A stretch of DNA of 64,000 nucleotides from Entonaema liquescens (taxonomy: Eukaryota; Ascomycota; Sordariomycetes; Xylariales; Xylariaceae). Position numbers and translations under genes: made by a program. The stretch covers positions 1,769,001-1,833,000 of the forward strand of contig CADCSX010000010.1 in NCBI GenBank assembly GCA_902805475.1, in the 5' to 3' direction. How positions within the stretch are numbered: the stretch's first letter is position 1; each line of letters starts with the position of its first letter. This document shows, piece by piece, positions 23,174-35,545 of this stretch. Below the pieces are notes generated by a model. That model made no database searches. It saw only the letters and a program-made list of their open reading frames with translations, and was not told where the DNA came from.

Positions 23174-23839
23174 TTATTTCGTCTCGTCCTTGATCAAGGC
23201 AACGATCATACTGTATAGATAGAAGAAGAACATGACCAAGTGGAAACCCAACTTGATGAATGATTCCTGCAGATGACGTTAGACTGGCTTCTCCAAGGTT
23301 TGTTATCGACCCATACCTTCTTGTGCACATTAAGCTTCCTGAAGATCTCAGTCGCATCCAGTAGATGAGTGTTATCCACAATCCTATAGCACGCGTTAGA
23401 ACAAAATATCCAAGATTATTTTGACGACTTTGACGCAACGCACTTCTTAATGTTCCAGCCGAGAAGCGGTAGGTTGAGAACCAATGCTACCCAGTATCCG
23501 TTGATCAGAAACAGGAACGTCAGGAATCCGTGTACGGCAGCTTCGGGAATGATATAGGTGTTGAGACGGTTGCACAGGTCGATAGGATTGATGTAGTCAC
23601 TGAATAAACGAACATTAGCCAAAACATCCCACCACAGTAAACAAGAGAACCAATGACGTAGATCACAGGCGCATCCTGCAGAGCGTAGATCTGGAGAGGA
23701 AGTACGGCGTCTTTCCCTCTATAAAACTTTGCACATACCATTCTAAGTCACTATACATGATTGTGAAGAACACTTGGAGGAATAGATTGACGGCATTTAT
23801 AAGCACGGCGAAGAGGTATAACCACGCCTCGCCCGACAT
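23174..23839 (-). CDS. cornichon/Erv14 family ER cargo receptor
   Basis: Four exons: 23839-23739, 23599-23444, 23383-23317 and 23266-23174, with introns of 139, 60 and 50 nt, giving 138 aa, the same length as yeast Erv14. The protein is a COPII cargo receptor that carries membrane proteins out of the ER. Three hydrophobic segments are seen: the start (MSGEAWLYLFAVLINAVNLF), HGFLTFLFLINGYWVALVLN, and LGFHLVMFFFYLYSMIVALI. Family hallmarks are DLECDYINPIDLCNRLN (the Cys codon is split by intron 1) and LLDATEIFRKLNVHKKESFIKL, the region that contacts the COPII coat. All three junctions restore phase. Confidence 0.95.
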
Positions 23840-24864
23840 CTTGACAGTTGTACGTTTCGTGGCCTATAAGAAAGCTATGGCGATGTAGAATAAGCTGTCG
23901 AATATACAATAATTTCTCGTTAACCGGTATGATCGAGCAAAGCTAGATGGAAGCTTTTTCTGGCAGGATTCTGGCAGGGTTTTGGCTAGACGATGTCGAG
24001 TGTACGTCAAGAAAGTTGGGAGGGTCAAAATGACAGGTCTTGAAGCAGAGAGAATGCGGAGATAAAGGCTGCAAGGTTACGATGCTTGGAAGCCGGTATT
24101 CTGTTTTTTGCGCGAGTCTCACAGCAAATTGGGACAGAAAGATTTACGTGCCGTCGGAATGTACTGTAGACGTGATGTCGAAAAATCCCCGCGATTAATT
24201 AAGCTGAGAACGGTGATTTGATTATTTATCGGTAGTTTGGGAAATTTGGGGGGCGGCGGTTTTGTGCGGGTGGATGATGAAAGCGGCTCGCTGCGAAGCA
24301 AGAAAAAAAAGCTTGCCTTCCTTTGGGAGGAAGAGGAGATCGGGGCCTTTGAAGCGGCGAAGCTTGGTGAAGCTTTCGGCTAAGGTCCACTCACTAAACC
24401 GATATGGATGGATGTATTCAGGTACATGGTACAATACCTTAGGTACACGTACCCTCTAATGGACCCCCACATTAGAGGCTGGAAAAGAAATGGAGGAAAA
24501 CAGGGACTACATACATGTAGAAATAGCGTAAAGCCCCAATTCTGTAGCAATGGCCTATGGCGCTAAAATGCAAAAAAAAAGACTAGAAAAGAAAAGAAGA
24601 GTTGGCACCTTACCCGAGTGCTTGGTTGGCTAGAAAAAGGGGGGAGGTTCAATAACCACATCGCCCAATAAGATAAGTTATATATATTCACGTAATACAA
24701 ATGAACAAAGGATCTCGATAGAGATGGTTTCTTAGGTTAAGATCAGTTTGTCCTCTCTTTTTTTTTATGCTATGATAATATGCTATGATAAAACTTATTC
24801 CGGTAATGTGCATCACGTACATTAAACTTGAACAACGTTATATCATCGCTCAAGAGGACACTAC
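23840..24864. other. 1.0 kb intergenic region
   Basis: Cornichon promoter and the 3' UTR of the methionine aminopeptidase gene. A doubled ATGCTATGATAA motif lies at about 24767-24790. Nothing else recognised. Confidence 0.4.
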
Positions 24865-26273
24865 CTATGCGCTACCATTTGCTGCGGGTTCAACACTCGG
24901 CATCGATATAGGTCCGCCAGGAGAGCTCTCCGTTCTTGCTGTTAATACTTCCACCCCGGTTTCAGTAACTAGATAGGTATGTTCTAAACAAGAATTGGTT
25001 AGTCTACTTGCTACGAAGTATACGATACTCGTGTCGATTCTACTCACCAAACTGGGCGGTCCTCTTTCCATCAATCGTAGTGCTAGTCCAATTGTCCGGC
25101 CATGTGACATCTCGGTACTTTCCTAACGCAATCATAGGCTCGATGGTAAAGGTCATACCGGGTTTACATTCTCCCACAGCCTTATTCTTCGCATAATGAG
25201 GTACGTTGGGCGGACAGTGGAACAGAGAGTTGACTCCGTGGCCGCAGTACGTTCTGATAACGCTGCAGTTCCTCGACTTGGCATGCTTTTCGATGATATT
25301 ACCAAATTCTCGTATCAGAGTTCCCGGCTTTATGAGTTTAGCTGCCTCGTCTAGGCATTCTCGAGCTGTCTCAACAACCCGAACCGAGTCGGGGTCAGCC
25401 TTGGCTTTGTCGCCCACGTAATACGTTTCATTTAAATCCGCATGATATCCACCGTGATAAAGCGAGACGTCGAGGTTGACAATATCGCCGTCTAATAATA
25501 CCCGCTGGTCTGGAATGCCGTGGCAGATAACTTCGTTGACTGATGTGCAGATAGATTTAGGGAAGTTGTTGTAATTAAGGGGCGACGGATAACACTGCAG
25601 CAGTCAGTTATCTCTAAAGCAGTTTTACTCCTCGGAAGAAGTTAGCCAACGCACCTCTCGTTCCACGGAAGCCTTGTGGCAAACTTCGTCGAGATAATCA
25701 GTAGTTACACCGGGTTTGACCTCGGCCGCGACAATATCTAAAACCTCTCGCCCTAACCTGCAAACCTTGCGCATAGCCTCTTGTCCCTTGGCATCGAGTA
25801 TGTCGATCTTGTTTCTGTTGATGAATCGCTCACTCTTGGGGTAACCCGTCTCAGCGTAGTCGGGATGCGGTATCGATTTGGGGACTGTGCGTGGTTTCGA
25901 TAAGGGATAGACAGGTCGTAGTGGTCCAGTATACGAGAAGGATGGGAAAGGGTTGAAGAAGCCGGTTGCTGGATCAGGTTTAGAGATGACCTTTGGAGTT
26001 CGAATATGGTCAAGTATACCGTTAGCAGTTTTGCCTTGCGCGATCTTGTGCAGGGCCTTGTGATCATTCTATGGATGAATAATGTTAGCATAGGATATAC
26101 GACTAGAATCATAGCTAAAGCATACGGACCCAGTTCTTCTTAAAGCAATCTTGCGAGCAGAAGTTACTATCCTTAATCCCTATTTTCAGACATGTAGGAC
26201 ATTGCAAAGCAGAGGCATCGTTTTCGCAGCCTGCTCCTAAGCACTTTTTCTTCGTAGGAGGTTCGGTGGCCAT
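24865..26273 (-). CDS. type 1 methionine aminopeptidase
   Basis: Four exons: 26273-26130, 26068-25655, 25594-25048 and 24983-24865, with introns of 61, 60 and 64 nt, giving 407 aa. It removes the initiator Met from nascent cytosolic proteins at the ribosome. The N-terminus has a MYND-like zinc finger (CLGAGCENDAS, QCPTCLK, NFCSQDCFK) that in eukaryotic MAP1 mediates ribosome association. The pita-bread catalytic domain shows the five metal ligands: two Asp (LDVSLYHGG and ADLNET), His in YCGHGVNSLFH, Glu in FTIEPM and Glu in AQFEHTYLVT; the last Glu codon is split by intron 3. Divergent from the flavoprotein at 26795. Orthologue type of yeast MAP1. Confidence 0.95.
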
Positions 26274-26794
26274 GATGGAGGGGCTAGCTAAAGAGTTGGT
26301 ACGGAGGATGAGGGGCGATTAGATGAAGAAGAATAGAGCAAAGAACACCGTGAACTATTCGTGAGAATATTACGGGTATAAATCTATGATAGATGTCTCC
26401 AATTTGGTAGGCTTTATAGAGTAACGTCTCTTCGTCAGTGGGATGTTTTTTTTTTAATTCACTTTTGTCGAAAGGCGCAAGGCGCAAACCCTTCCTCCAA
26501 CTCACCTACAATAACCCCACATTAAGCTGCAGGATAGTGGATCCCGAGGGGTCCGGCCTTGTCTACCTCGATTTAAGCATTTCCTAAGATAAGATATCGA
26601 AAGTACTTGTTAACTAGTATACTCTATTAACAGGGTTCTACATCAAAGGGGTCTTATCATTAATACTTCCGTCTCTACCCGGAACATATGACACAGTAAG
26701 AAATTTCAACTTCATCGATATGGGGACACCCGTAACCTAATTATGAAAAAAAGGGTTTGCCTACACTAGAATACGTTTCTATAATATTTCAGCA
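26274..26794. other. divergent promoter region, methionine aminopeptidase / KMO-like gene
   Basis: 521 bp between start codons. AT-rich with T runs near 26450. No specific binding site is claimed. Confidence 0.4.
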
Positions 26795-28516
26795 ATGTCA
26801 GGTCAAAAGTACGTGGTGGTTGGTGCGGGTCCTGTTGGATCGCTCGCCGCGTTATATGCGGCCAAGAGAGGTCATGATGTTGAGATATACGAACTTCGAG
26901 GAGGTAGGTTACGAGATTTCAAGTAGATTTGTTACAAAAAAAAAAAGAGACATTTCTCAATAGGTTAATTCTGGGCCTTAACTTCATGGATTCAATACTA
27001 ATATAGAGTAGATTTAAGAGATCCTTCAACAACACCGTTGAACTTCACGAAGTCTATCAATCTGGCTCTATCAGAAAGGGGTATCAATGCTATGAGACAT
27101 GCCGACCAACAAGACCTCCTTGATCATGTATCCTCAGCAACTATACCCATGCGAGGTAGAATGATTCATGGAAGACGTCCATCTGGTGAACTATTCGAAG
27201 AGTCTCAGGATTATGATATCCACGGAAGAGTACTGCGGCATCCTGCCATTAGCGAAACTAGAGGTTTCAACCGACTAACACAAGACTATAGACAATATTC
27301 GCCGCCGACAGAGCCGATCTCAATAGACGGCTGTTAGATATCCTCGGCGGAATGCCCAATGTTAAGTTCTATTTCAATCATAAACTCACCGGTGCGGATT
27401 TCAAGCGACGCAAAGCATGGTTCGAAGTTCGCGGCCAGGACTCGCCGTCAGGCAGACCTGAAGAGATTGAGATTTCATTCGACTTCATGATGGGTGCTGA
27501 TGGTGCGCACTCGGCTGTCCGGTATCACCTCATGAAGTTCAGCAGAATGAATTACCAACAGGAGTATGTCGATACCCTATGGTGTGAGTTTCATATCAAG
27601 CCTAGAGAGGGAGATGAGCATCAAGATCAAAAATCCAAATTCCGAATATCTCCAAACCACCTTCATATTTGGCCAGGAAAGCAATTCATGTTTATTGCTA
27701 TCCCTAGTGAGGTATGCAACTTGGCTTATACACGTCGATAGTACTAACGAACGGCAGGACGGCTCTTTTACCTGTACCCTCTTTATGCCAAGTGCTGAAT
27801 TTGCGAAACTGGAGGCTGACTCGTCCAAACTATCCGCTTTCTTCGATCGACATTTCCCCGGCGTTACTTCATTGATAGAACCAGGCGAACTGATCTCTTC
27901 ATTCGAAACGAATCCTCACCTTCCTTTGATCAGCATTAAATGTCAACCTTACCACTACTCTAACTCAGTGGTAATTTTAGGGGATGCAGCGCACGCAATG
28001 GTACCATTCTATGGTCAAGGGATGAATGCGGGACTAGAAGATGTCCGCATTCTCTTTTCTATTCTAGACAAGCACGCCGCAGCCGAAAACAACAACCCAG
28101 AAAATATAGGCTCGGTTGATGTGGCGTTCCAAAGAGGATTAGCTCTAGCGGAATACTCGGCTCTTCGCGTTCCTGATGCCCACGCTATAAATGATCTGGC
28201 TTTGCAGAATTACGTCGAGATGCGTGCTTCAGTTCTTAGCCCGACGTATCGCTTCCGCAAATTCTTGGAAGAATTTATGTCTGTTCATTTACCAAGCTTA
28301 GGGTGGCAGACGAAATATTCTCGAGTGAGCTTCGGAAACGAAAGATATTCAGAGGTCGTCGCCAAAAGTAATCATCAAGGCAAAGTTCTCCTGCGCGGGT
28401 TTATCACGGCACTGTGCAGCCCTATCGTTGCGGGCCTTCTCGGCCTGTACTGGACTCGACGTCGTCCCCTCGGTAGCGCATCTCTTTTTGAAACAATACG
28501 CAACCTAAGAAGATGA
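26795..28516 (+). CDS. kynurenine 3-monooxygenase-like FAD monooxygenase
   Basis: Four exons: 26795-26903, 27012-27229, 27292-27711 and 27758-28516, with introns of 108, 62 and 46 nt, giving 501 aa. KMO hydroxylates kynurenine to 3-hydroxykynurenine on the outer mitochondrial membrane, in the NAD-synthesis branch of tryptophan breakdown. Seen are the FAD motif VVVGAGPVG (residues 7-15), NLALSERGINAM, DRADLNRRLL, DFMMGADGAHSAVR and ILGDAAHAMVPFYGQGMNAGLED. A C-terminal hydrophobic helix (ALCSPIVAGLLGLYW) fits a membrane anchor. N. crassa and Aspergillus have such Bna4-type enzymes. This could be the primary copy or a specialised paralogue near the Zn2Cys6 regulator and permease downstream. Confidence 0.9.
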
Positions 28517-29423
28517 ATTGATACATTATCAACATGATAAAGCATTATTGTATCACATTGTAAGGTTAGAGAATATCCTGCCCCGATCGCATATATTCGA
28601 TTGGACTTCTAGCTGGGAACTTCCCATTCGCCAATGACAGGAGGGGCGAAGATCGGTACTAGCTACATACTTCTGGACTTATTCACTCCACAACGGTTTA
28701 GTAAAATCAGACTGGGGGCAAGAGGTCTTAGCCTCTTATTGCAAGATAAATTTGCTCTAAGATATAACGTGGACGTGTCTTAACAGAGTAAATGCACTAT
28801 AGTAAGATGTTATGAGATACTACAAAGAAAAGTTTAAGCCTGCTCGAGATCTTAAATCCCAACGAAAATATGAACCATGTTTCCAAGTCTTTGAGCTTCC
28901 GTCGAAGTGGTACAACTCCATCTTGCCGATGACTTCATAGGCTAGAACGCCGTCCACTGGTCCCACGCTACTGTATTCTGTATGCAGTCATCCATGTGGG
29001 GTCTAAACATGTGAGCGGACAAAGCGGACAAAGCGGACTTATCAGAAGCGGAGCGGAGTTTAGCTACAAATGTTTTCTATATTCAATTTTCACGTGAGCG
29101 GACTTCTACTAATAATCCATACATCTACACAGCGCATGAGAAACGAATAGATGTCTTTCGGGGAAGGAAAACTTGAGTTAAGTTGGTAATATGGCACAAG
29201 ATAATGGTGGGTAATAAAAGAGTGAGCATAGGAGGGACTGGAAGCCTTGTCAATGAGTCACCCACTCAACCATATGAAGTCTGAGAAACCGTAGTATTAT
29301 CTCAACTATAAGTAACAAATGTCCGCAAGTCCGCCCCTATTATACCACAAGAGCGGATTTTTCAGACCTCAGCTTCCCGTATAGCCCCCCCGTTCGACCT
29401 GATTGGTCTAAATTTATACTAGG
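28517..29423. other. 907 bp upstream of the Zn2Cys6 gene
   Basis: 3' region of the KMO-like gene and promoter of the regulator. It contains the CGG-motif cluster listed separately; no gene was recognised. Confidence 0.4.
29015..29357. promoter_or_regulatory. cluster of CGG half-sites upstream of the zinc-cluster gene
   Basis: GCGGAC occurs three times at a 9-bp period (29015-29038), followed by GAAGCGGAGCGGAG, a further GAGCGGAC near 29096, two inverted copies (GTCCGCAAGTCCGCC) near 29321 and GAGCGGA near 29351. CGG triplets are the known core sites of Zn2Cys6 factors, and one such gene starts at 29424. The opposed ends could instead be terminal repeats of a small element. Either reading is inference. 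Confidence 0.4.
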
Positions 29424-31287
29424 ATGGACCACAGAGCTCAGTTCGCTTGCGTTACTTGTCGGTACGATATGTCTGTTTTCCTATCTTGGGAATAGGTAGT
29501 CGCTCATGATACATAGACGTTTGAAACGGAAGTGTCCCAAGGAACTGCCGTCTTGCTCGTTGGTAAGGCTTGGCCGAGGTCATAAAGCTACGTACTATGT
29601 AAACTTACTGAGAATGTTTCACAGTGCCGTCGCCTCGGAAAGCAATGCGAGTACCCGTCACGGGTGAGAAATTTAAATGAGAACACGACTCCTGATTCAT
29701 CGACTAGTTCTCAAGACGCGGGCGGGGGACAGGATCCGCGGATACCAGGTACCTTACCAGAAGATTTGGATGTTGGTTCGAGTCCTGTACAGGATAAAGG
29801 TATCTCGGGGCATGGGGACATCCACACGTTTCCAGCAATGTTCTTCTTGGAGTCCGAGATTTGCATCAAGCCTTTAGCATCGGAACCTTGTCAAATAACA
29901 GGTTCCATAGCGCCCCCAGGCAGTCTTTCTCCAGAGGCAAATGCAGTCTGCGAGAAGTATTTCTCTACTGTCCACCAGTGGCTGCCCATACTAAGCAAGA
30001 AGCGTGTCCGGCGACACATTGCTGAAAATGAAGCTGTACCTGACTGCCCTTCTCAGCTGCTGTTCTATTGCATGAAGCTGGTATCGGAACCCTTGCCAGC
30101 AGAAGTATCTGCTAGGGCAAATCTCTCCTACGAAAGGGCATTGGTGACTTTGCTTAAAGTCGAAAACTCATGTCTCCCCTCTCTTCAGCTCCTCCAATCT
30201 GTCATTTTGATATCCACATATGAACTTGGGCACGCCATATACCCGGCAGCTTATTTACGCGTCGGCCATGCCGCTCGGCTCTGTACTATGATGGGATTCC
30301 ATGATCGCAAAGCTGCGAGCCAGCTGTTCAAGGACGCAATAACGTGGACGTCGCGAGAGGAAGAGCGTAGGGCATGGTGGGCAGTCTTCTGTCTCGACAG
30401 GTATTACTACCCTCAGCCCCCGTTGTGCTATCTATAGTTGACTTACATGTACCTAGAATCACTAATCAGGGGATCAGCGGATTACCTTTTGCCGCACCTG
30501 ATCCAAGCCCAGGAGAGCTATTGCCGTGTCCGGAGGCCCCCTGGATTGAAGGCGGAATTGGCTTTAATGAACCCCTTTTTGCGACATCATTCTCTAGCAA
30601 CACGAGTTTAGGTTCATTCGCCAATGTATGCCAGGCAGCACACGCCCTTGGCCGTGTATTGCGCCACCGTGACGAGCTTCATAGTAACCGTATTGCACTT
30701 GGCTTTCGGGTGTCAGAAGCAAGACAGCTTCACCACATACTCGTGTCCTTATCGTCTCATCTAAGTAACATCTCTCAGGGGTCTCTTTTACTCGACACGT
30801 CTGTATCGGTCCCTCTGTCTTTGTGTTTCTCTGCGCGACTCATTTTATACGACATATATGCATGCAATGAGACGTATTCGACGGACTATGGTAGGTCTTC
30901 TGAGGAAGCAGAGTTACAGAAAGAGTCCATGGCAGGCATTTTCGACGTTACTAAGAGTATTTGGCAACTCGCATGTCAGTTACTTGACTCTATTAACCAG
31001 GCTGGGAGCAGCGGACTCGAAAACATTAGTCCACTCCTATGCCACTGCCTATATGCAGGAGCAGGCGAGAGCGAGTGGCTTATTCTGGAACATGAGGATT
31101 CGAGTGCAAGTATATGGTTAAAGGATATTGTGAGGCTTCTTCGGGTCATTGGGAAACGATGGCAAGTCGCAGGTGAGTAGACTGTATGCTTAGACACGTA
31201 ATGATCATCAACATCTAACATGCTGCAGATATTTACTTATCGCAGATCCATAAGTGGCCAGGATATAATAGCTTGGACATGTTGTAA
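29424..31287 (+). CDS. Zn2Cys6 fungal-specific transcription factor
   Basis: Five exons: 29424-29461, 29517-29562, 29625-30400, 30457-31172 and 31229-31287, with introns of 55 to 62 nt, giving 544 aa. The zinc cluster is split over three exons but reads perfectly once spliced: CVTC, six residues, C, six residues, C, SLC, six residues, C, that is C-x2-C-x6-C-x6-C-x2-C-x6-C. A disordered linker follows, then the fungal_trans-type middle homology region (TVHQWLPILSKKRVRRHI, AAYLRVGHAARLCTMMGFHD, REEERRAWWAVFCLDR then ITNQGISGLPF). It is nuclear and binds CGG-type sites. The flanking flavoprotein and NCS1 permease are candidate targets (inference). Confidence 0.9.
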
Positions 31288-31412
31288 GGGGTTAAGGCGG
31301 TACCGGCCGGACTTGAACAGGTTATGCTGAAAATCCATACCAAGAAAATACAGTTATTTAAGTAACTTAAGTGAATCTCCCAAATACGTAAGCCTGCCAC
31401 TGAATCGTAACC

Positions 31413-33077
31413 TTAAAGTCGCCCTCGGATCTTAATTTCAAAGGGCCTGATAAGGAGGTAGGTTATAAATGCGACGACTACAGCGAATTCAAAACCGAGA
31501 TCGCCAGTTTTTTCTGCGATAGGTCCGGTGTACCAATCTGTCTGCATAGATGGGATGATGAACGCCCAGGCAATCAAGACAGACAGCAAAGCACTCAAGC
31601 CCGTCGGTAACGCACGGCCATCGTTCCAAATCTTTGGGTCGAGGCTACTAGGATCACCCTTCCGGAACCATAGATATTCGGTCAAGAAGCAGGTTACCGA
31701 TGCCCCTGTGTAGTAACCGATTATGCTAAGGAATGCTGTTACCGACGAAACGAAAGACCTTGAAGCAGGAATCGCCACTGCGACAATGACTGCTGTAGCA
31801 ACAACAGCTAATACGATTCGAGGAACTCGACGTAAGATCGGAGCCACCGCAGTCAGGTTGAAGGAGACTGTATATACGTCGCGACCGCAAGTTCCGAGGA
31901 CAGAGAGGCCGAGGATGACGAGAACAAACCGGCCAAAGTCACCTAACCGAACAATTAATATATTCCCTATTACGGCACCTATACCACCAGCTTCATACGC
32001 AGTAGTCCAAGAGGGTACAGTAAAGACAGCACCACCGATAGCCGCGCCAAGGACCATCAGGAGCGAGAATGGTAGCGCGATGCCGAACAAGCAATAGAGA
32101 GCAATCCGGAACCGCGGTGCAGTCGGAGGCATATAGCATGCATAGTCGCCTGCAACATTGCTCCAGGTAACCATATTGCCGGCTGCAAACGCCACCATTC
32201 CCATGTATTCCTGGGCGGTGGTACGTGTTGGTAGTGGTGTCTGTTGCCAAAGCTGGTCACCTGCAGCGCCAATGAGAATGATGATAGCGATGAGTGTTGG
32301 AATCCAAGCCCATCGCGTGAAGAGATGCAATGTGCGATACCCCATAAAACCGATAGCTAAGGATATTACCATGATGATCGCGATCGCTGCCTCGACAGGT
32401 AATGTGCCAGGCCGGACAGCGGCGAGGCATTGCGCACCATTGATACTACCAGTAACGCCAAAGCCACCGACCGTGAGCGTCGCCACGATAGAGGTTAAGA
32501 TGTTACAGTATTTTCTATTTATCTCTGCGTTCAATACCTATCGTTCTATGATATGAATTTATTGGATTGTAGGAGCTTACCCGAAACAATACCGCGATTG
32601 GATCATCTGCCTCATTCCCGTCAGCGGTGCAATGGTGATAATGTATGCGGCTGGAAGGGCGAATAGGAATTGGAGGAACACAATCATTAACGCCGCGTCG
32701 CGCAACGACATTCCGAATCCAAGGGTCGTCGCCGAGCCAATACCAATTCTAGATTCATCAATTTCAGTTCCTCACTCCGTTAAAACAATAGATACCGGAA
32801 ACCCGGAATACTCATACGGCAATAAGCTCGTCATGGACGTAGCGAAGATGGTCAAGACGTTTATATAGCGGGTGTCATTTCGCTTCTCGGCCGGTACGGG
32901 CTCAGCGCCTCGCATTTCAACACCATGATTTGAGAGCTTGGCCCAAAGCGACGATCGCGGTGCTTGAAATAGGTCTTCAGTCTCCCCGACTTCACTCATC
33001 ACCGCAGAAGATGAATCCTTAGGACCCATCTCTACGTCTTGAGCCAGTTCCTTCTTTTCAACTATATCGTCAGCCAT
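31413..33077 (-). CDS. NCS1 family purine-cytosine permease (Fcy2-like)
   Basis: Three exons: 33077-32818, 32748-32581 and 32514-31413, with introns of 69 and 66 nt, giving 509 aa. The second acceptor is the TAG at 32517-32515, the only nearby site that keeps phase. The N-terminal cytosolic tail (about 85 residues, acidic) is followed by about twelve membrane helices. Family marks include LGFGMSLRDAALMIVFLQ, TGMRQMIQSRYCFG, GSINGAQCLAAV, the NMVTWSNVAGDYACYMPP region and TAFLSIIGYYTGASVTCFLTEYL. The family imports cytosine, purines or related bases with protons at the plasma membrane. It is convergent with the zinc-cluster gene. The substrate cannot be read from sequence. Confidence 0.88.
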
Positions 33078-33912
33078 AATGGAGTTCGGTAAGCGTAGCG
33101 AGGTACGTAGAGTCCGTTTCTTCGTTTGCCAGAGGTCGCAAGCCGCCTTTCTATTGCCATCGAGGCCATGGATGTATAGATAAGCACAAGAGCAGGACCC
33201 TAGCCTTTCCGGTGACCTCCGCATTCATCCCGCCGCGGATCCTGTTCCGTGCTTGCTATCAGTGCGCGCGAGGTAGCATCCTGCAGAGTGCCATTCTCAT
33301 TATAGGCAAGCTATTGGTCCGGAGAGTCGTTGCCCCCGGGGTTAATGCCAAATTACACGGACCTTACCAGGGTAACTGGTAAGCATAACGATACCGAGCT
33401 TTATGATCTATCAGTTTCGGCCCGAGTTGTTTTCATACTCCCTTCTTGTAAGATCTCAGCCGATAGAATTACTAATTTTTCTTCGACTTTACATAGTAAT
33501 TAACTACGTCGATTATAACTCCCGCTTAATACGTAACTGCATAATTATAATGTCCAATAAAACTTAGAATGTCTTGAAATGGGGGTTGACTCTCGACTAT
33601 ATTTCAATTACAACTTCTAAATAGTTTGCTTGGACTCCAAGACGTACTAAAGTTTTGAGGCTAAATACGACAGCGATTACCTGAGCTCTCCACAAAGAAA
33701 GAACTCCAACCACTGGGCTACTTGCTATCTAAGGGGGATTGTCTATTGGTTAATATGATCTTGAATCCGATTACATGATAGAACGGCACTCGCTGTGCCA
33801 ACCCAAGATGCAACTACAAGGTATGTTGTTTTTGGCAGCGCAAGATCTATACAATCCTCTTAGCTCTTGAACATTCACGGCCATCAACCTCTAGAAATTG
33901 TTAACATATATA
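33078..33912. other. 835 bp divergent intergenic region
   Basis: Lies between the permease start and the secreted-protein gene start. AT-rich in the middle. No gene, repeat or RNA recognised. Confidence 0.4.
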
Positions 33913-34955
33913 ATGAAGGCTCCCAGTGTCATCCTCGTTATATTCTTTGAGCTTCTATCTCGGTTCTGCTCAACTGCTAAGCGGACCACTGCATATCCGC
34001 CATGTAGAACTCTGTCGACATTTTTTATCCAGAAATGGCCAGTAGATAGCGGCGTCAACGTTGATTTTGCGTTTCGTCTGTCCACTGGCTTCGATGATTA
34101 CATATCGCTCTGCGCCGGACAATGGCGGGATGTGGAAACCGAGTGGCAGGACTGCGATGAGAATTCCGAGGACTCCAGCACCATGTTCAGGGGAACATCT
34201 AGTGGTTATCTTGATGTAACGCATAGATATTTCTGCAGGCGGCCGGATGAGCCTGAGGGAAGGAACGCTGTTGCTTTAGCCATCGCAAACGGCACCGTGA
34301 TACTCGACTTCTCTGAGAAGGACACTCTTACATTCAACGCGTATATAAATACAATGCACTGGAAGTCTAATACTGCATGCACGGATGCATCATATCATCC
34401 GCAATGGATTATCGATGGCTTTGAGTATGAGGTCGGATACCTGAATACTCCTGGGGGTCCAGGACCGGGTGGGATTGCCGGAGTGATCGCCTCAGCCAGT
34501 TTTAACGTCCTAAACAAGGCGAATGCTTTTTTTATTCATTGTTCTGTATCATATCTATCAGGATCATTGTCGCTAGAGAACGATACAATCATCGATCCAA
34601 TCAGAGATTGGCCTTGTTCCAGCCCGTACGGAGGTGATCTAATCCCCCCTGAGCAGTACCCAACAACTTCGTTCAGATTCGACAAAGCCAAGCGCCATCT
34701 CTTGTTGCAACAAAAATGGGAATTTGTTGACCATGGTAAGAGGTAAGTACCACGGCCAAAATCCCATCTTGCTAATTGTAGTAGAATTAGCTGACAGGGT
34801 CTGATACACAAAGCACTACCTTTTCGGCAAGGGGCAGCACGATTTTACCCCCAGAATGCACAACGATTCCACAATCAAATTGTAACGCAACCCGGTTCGC
34901 CATCGAAGGAGATTTTGATACAGTCATTACTATCTCTGGACAAGGCTGTTCCTAA
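33913..34955 (+). CDS. hypothetical secreted protein, 323 aa
   Basis: Two exons: 33913-34742 and 34814-34955; the 71-nt phase-2 intron uses the only acceptor without an immediate stop. The ATG at 33913 starts a signal peptide (KAPSVILVIFFELLSRFCST). The rest is hydrophilic with about 13 cysteines, several N-glycosylation sequons (NGT, NDT, NAT) and a Gly/Pro turn (NTPGGPGPGG). Hydrophobicity is low beyond the start, so it is probably secreted. The C-terminal exon ends with an SGQGCS tail. No family recognised. It lies 590 bp upstream of the RTA1-like gene on the same strand. Confidence 0.65.
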
Positions 34956-35545
34956 GATTAGACGTCGAAAGCAATATAACGATAGAATAAGTAGGCACTG
35001 AAACCTGAGGGAGTGCAAAGGGGTAGTTTGTTTTTGGTACAAGTGAGCATCCTGAATCTTGTATCTAGCGGCGATCTAGATGATATGATATTGACCAGCT
35101 ATGGAAAACTAAGGCATCTTAGCACATATTTGAGTCCTGATGGTTTACCTAAATTTCTTGTGGCTCCAATAACTCTTTCTAACGTCAAACAAGTAGTGCC
35201 TAACTTGATGAGATCCTATGGGGGCGGTGCTGACTGTTCGAGGTACACTTTAGGCATCAAGTTACTTCCAAACATAATGCGGCTGACCCAGCTAACCGTA
35301 GTAGCTAAACCGAGTGAGGCTTGGTCGAAGTCCGAAAATCAGGGGTAAGAAATTAGACCCCTACAATTATGTTGAAGCAACTCGATATAGCATCACAACT
35401 AACAGACTGGATTTTCTATAAGATTCGTCCTCGCTGGATTCAAATCTCCTCGTTCTTTCCCCAGTCGAACCAATCCGTAAGTCAGCTACTTGTTTATTAC
35501 TACGCAGGACTTCTGTTCCCATTTTCGCTCGAAGAACTATTCGCT
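34956..35545. other. 590 bp between the secreted-protein and RTA1-like genes
   Basis: A frame at 35013-35348 begins only with GTG and lacks features. The frame that becomes the RTA1-like protein is open upstream to an ATG at 35369, so a longer N-terminus is formally possible. Otherwise nothing seen. Confidence 0.35.

Noticed and set aside
22841..23218. 126-codon + strand frame
   Set aside because: It overlaps the antisense of the last cornichon exon and has no family resemblance.
35369..35545. Upstream ATG extending the RTA1-like protein by 59 aa
   Set aside because: RTA1 proteins normally have about 30 residues before YGYRPSLAA, which the ATG at 35546 provides.
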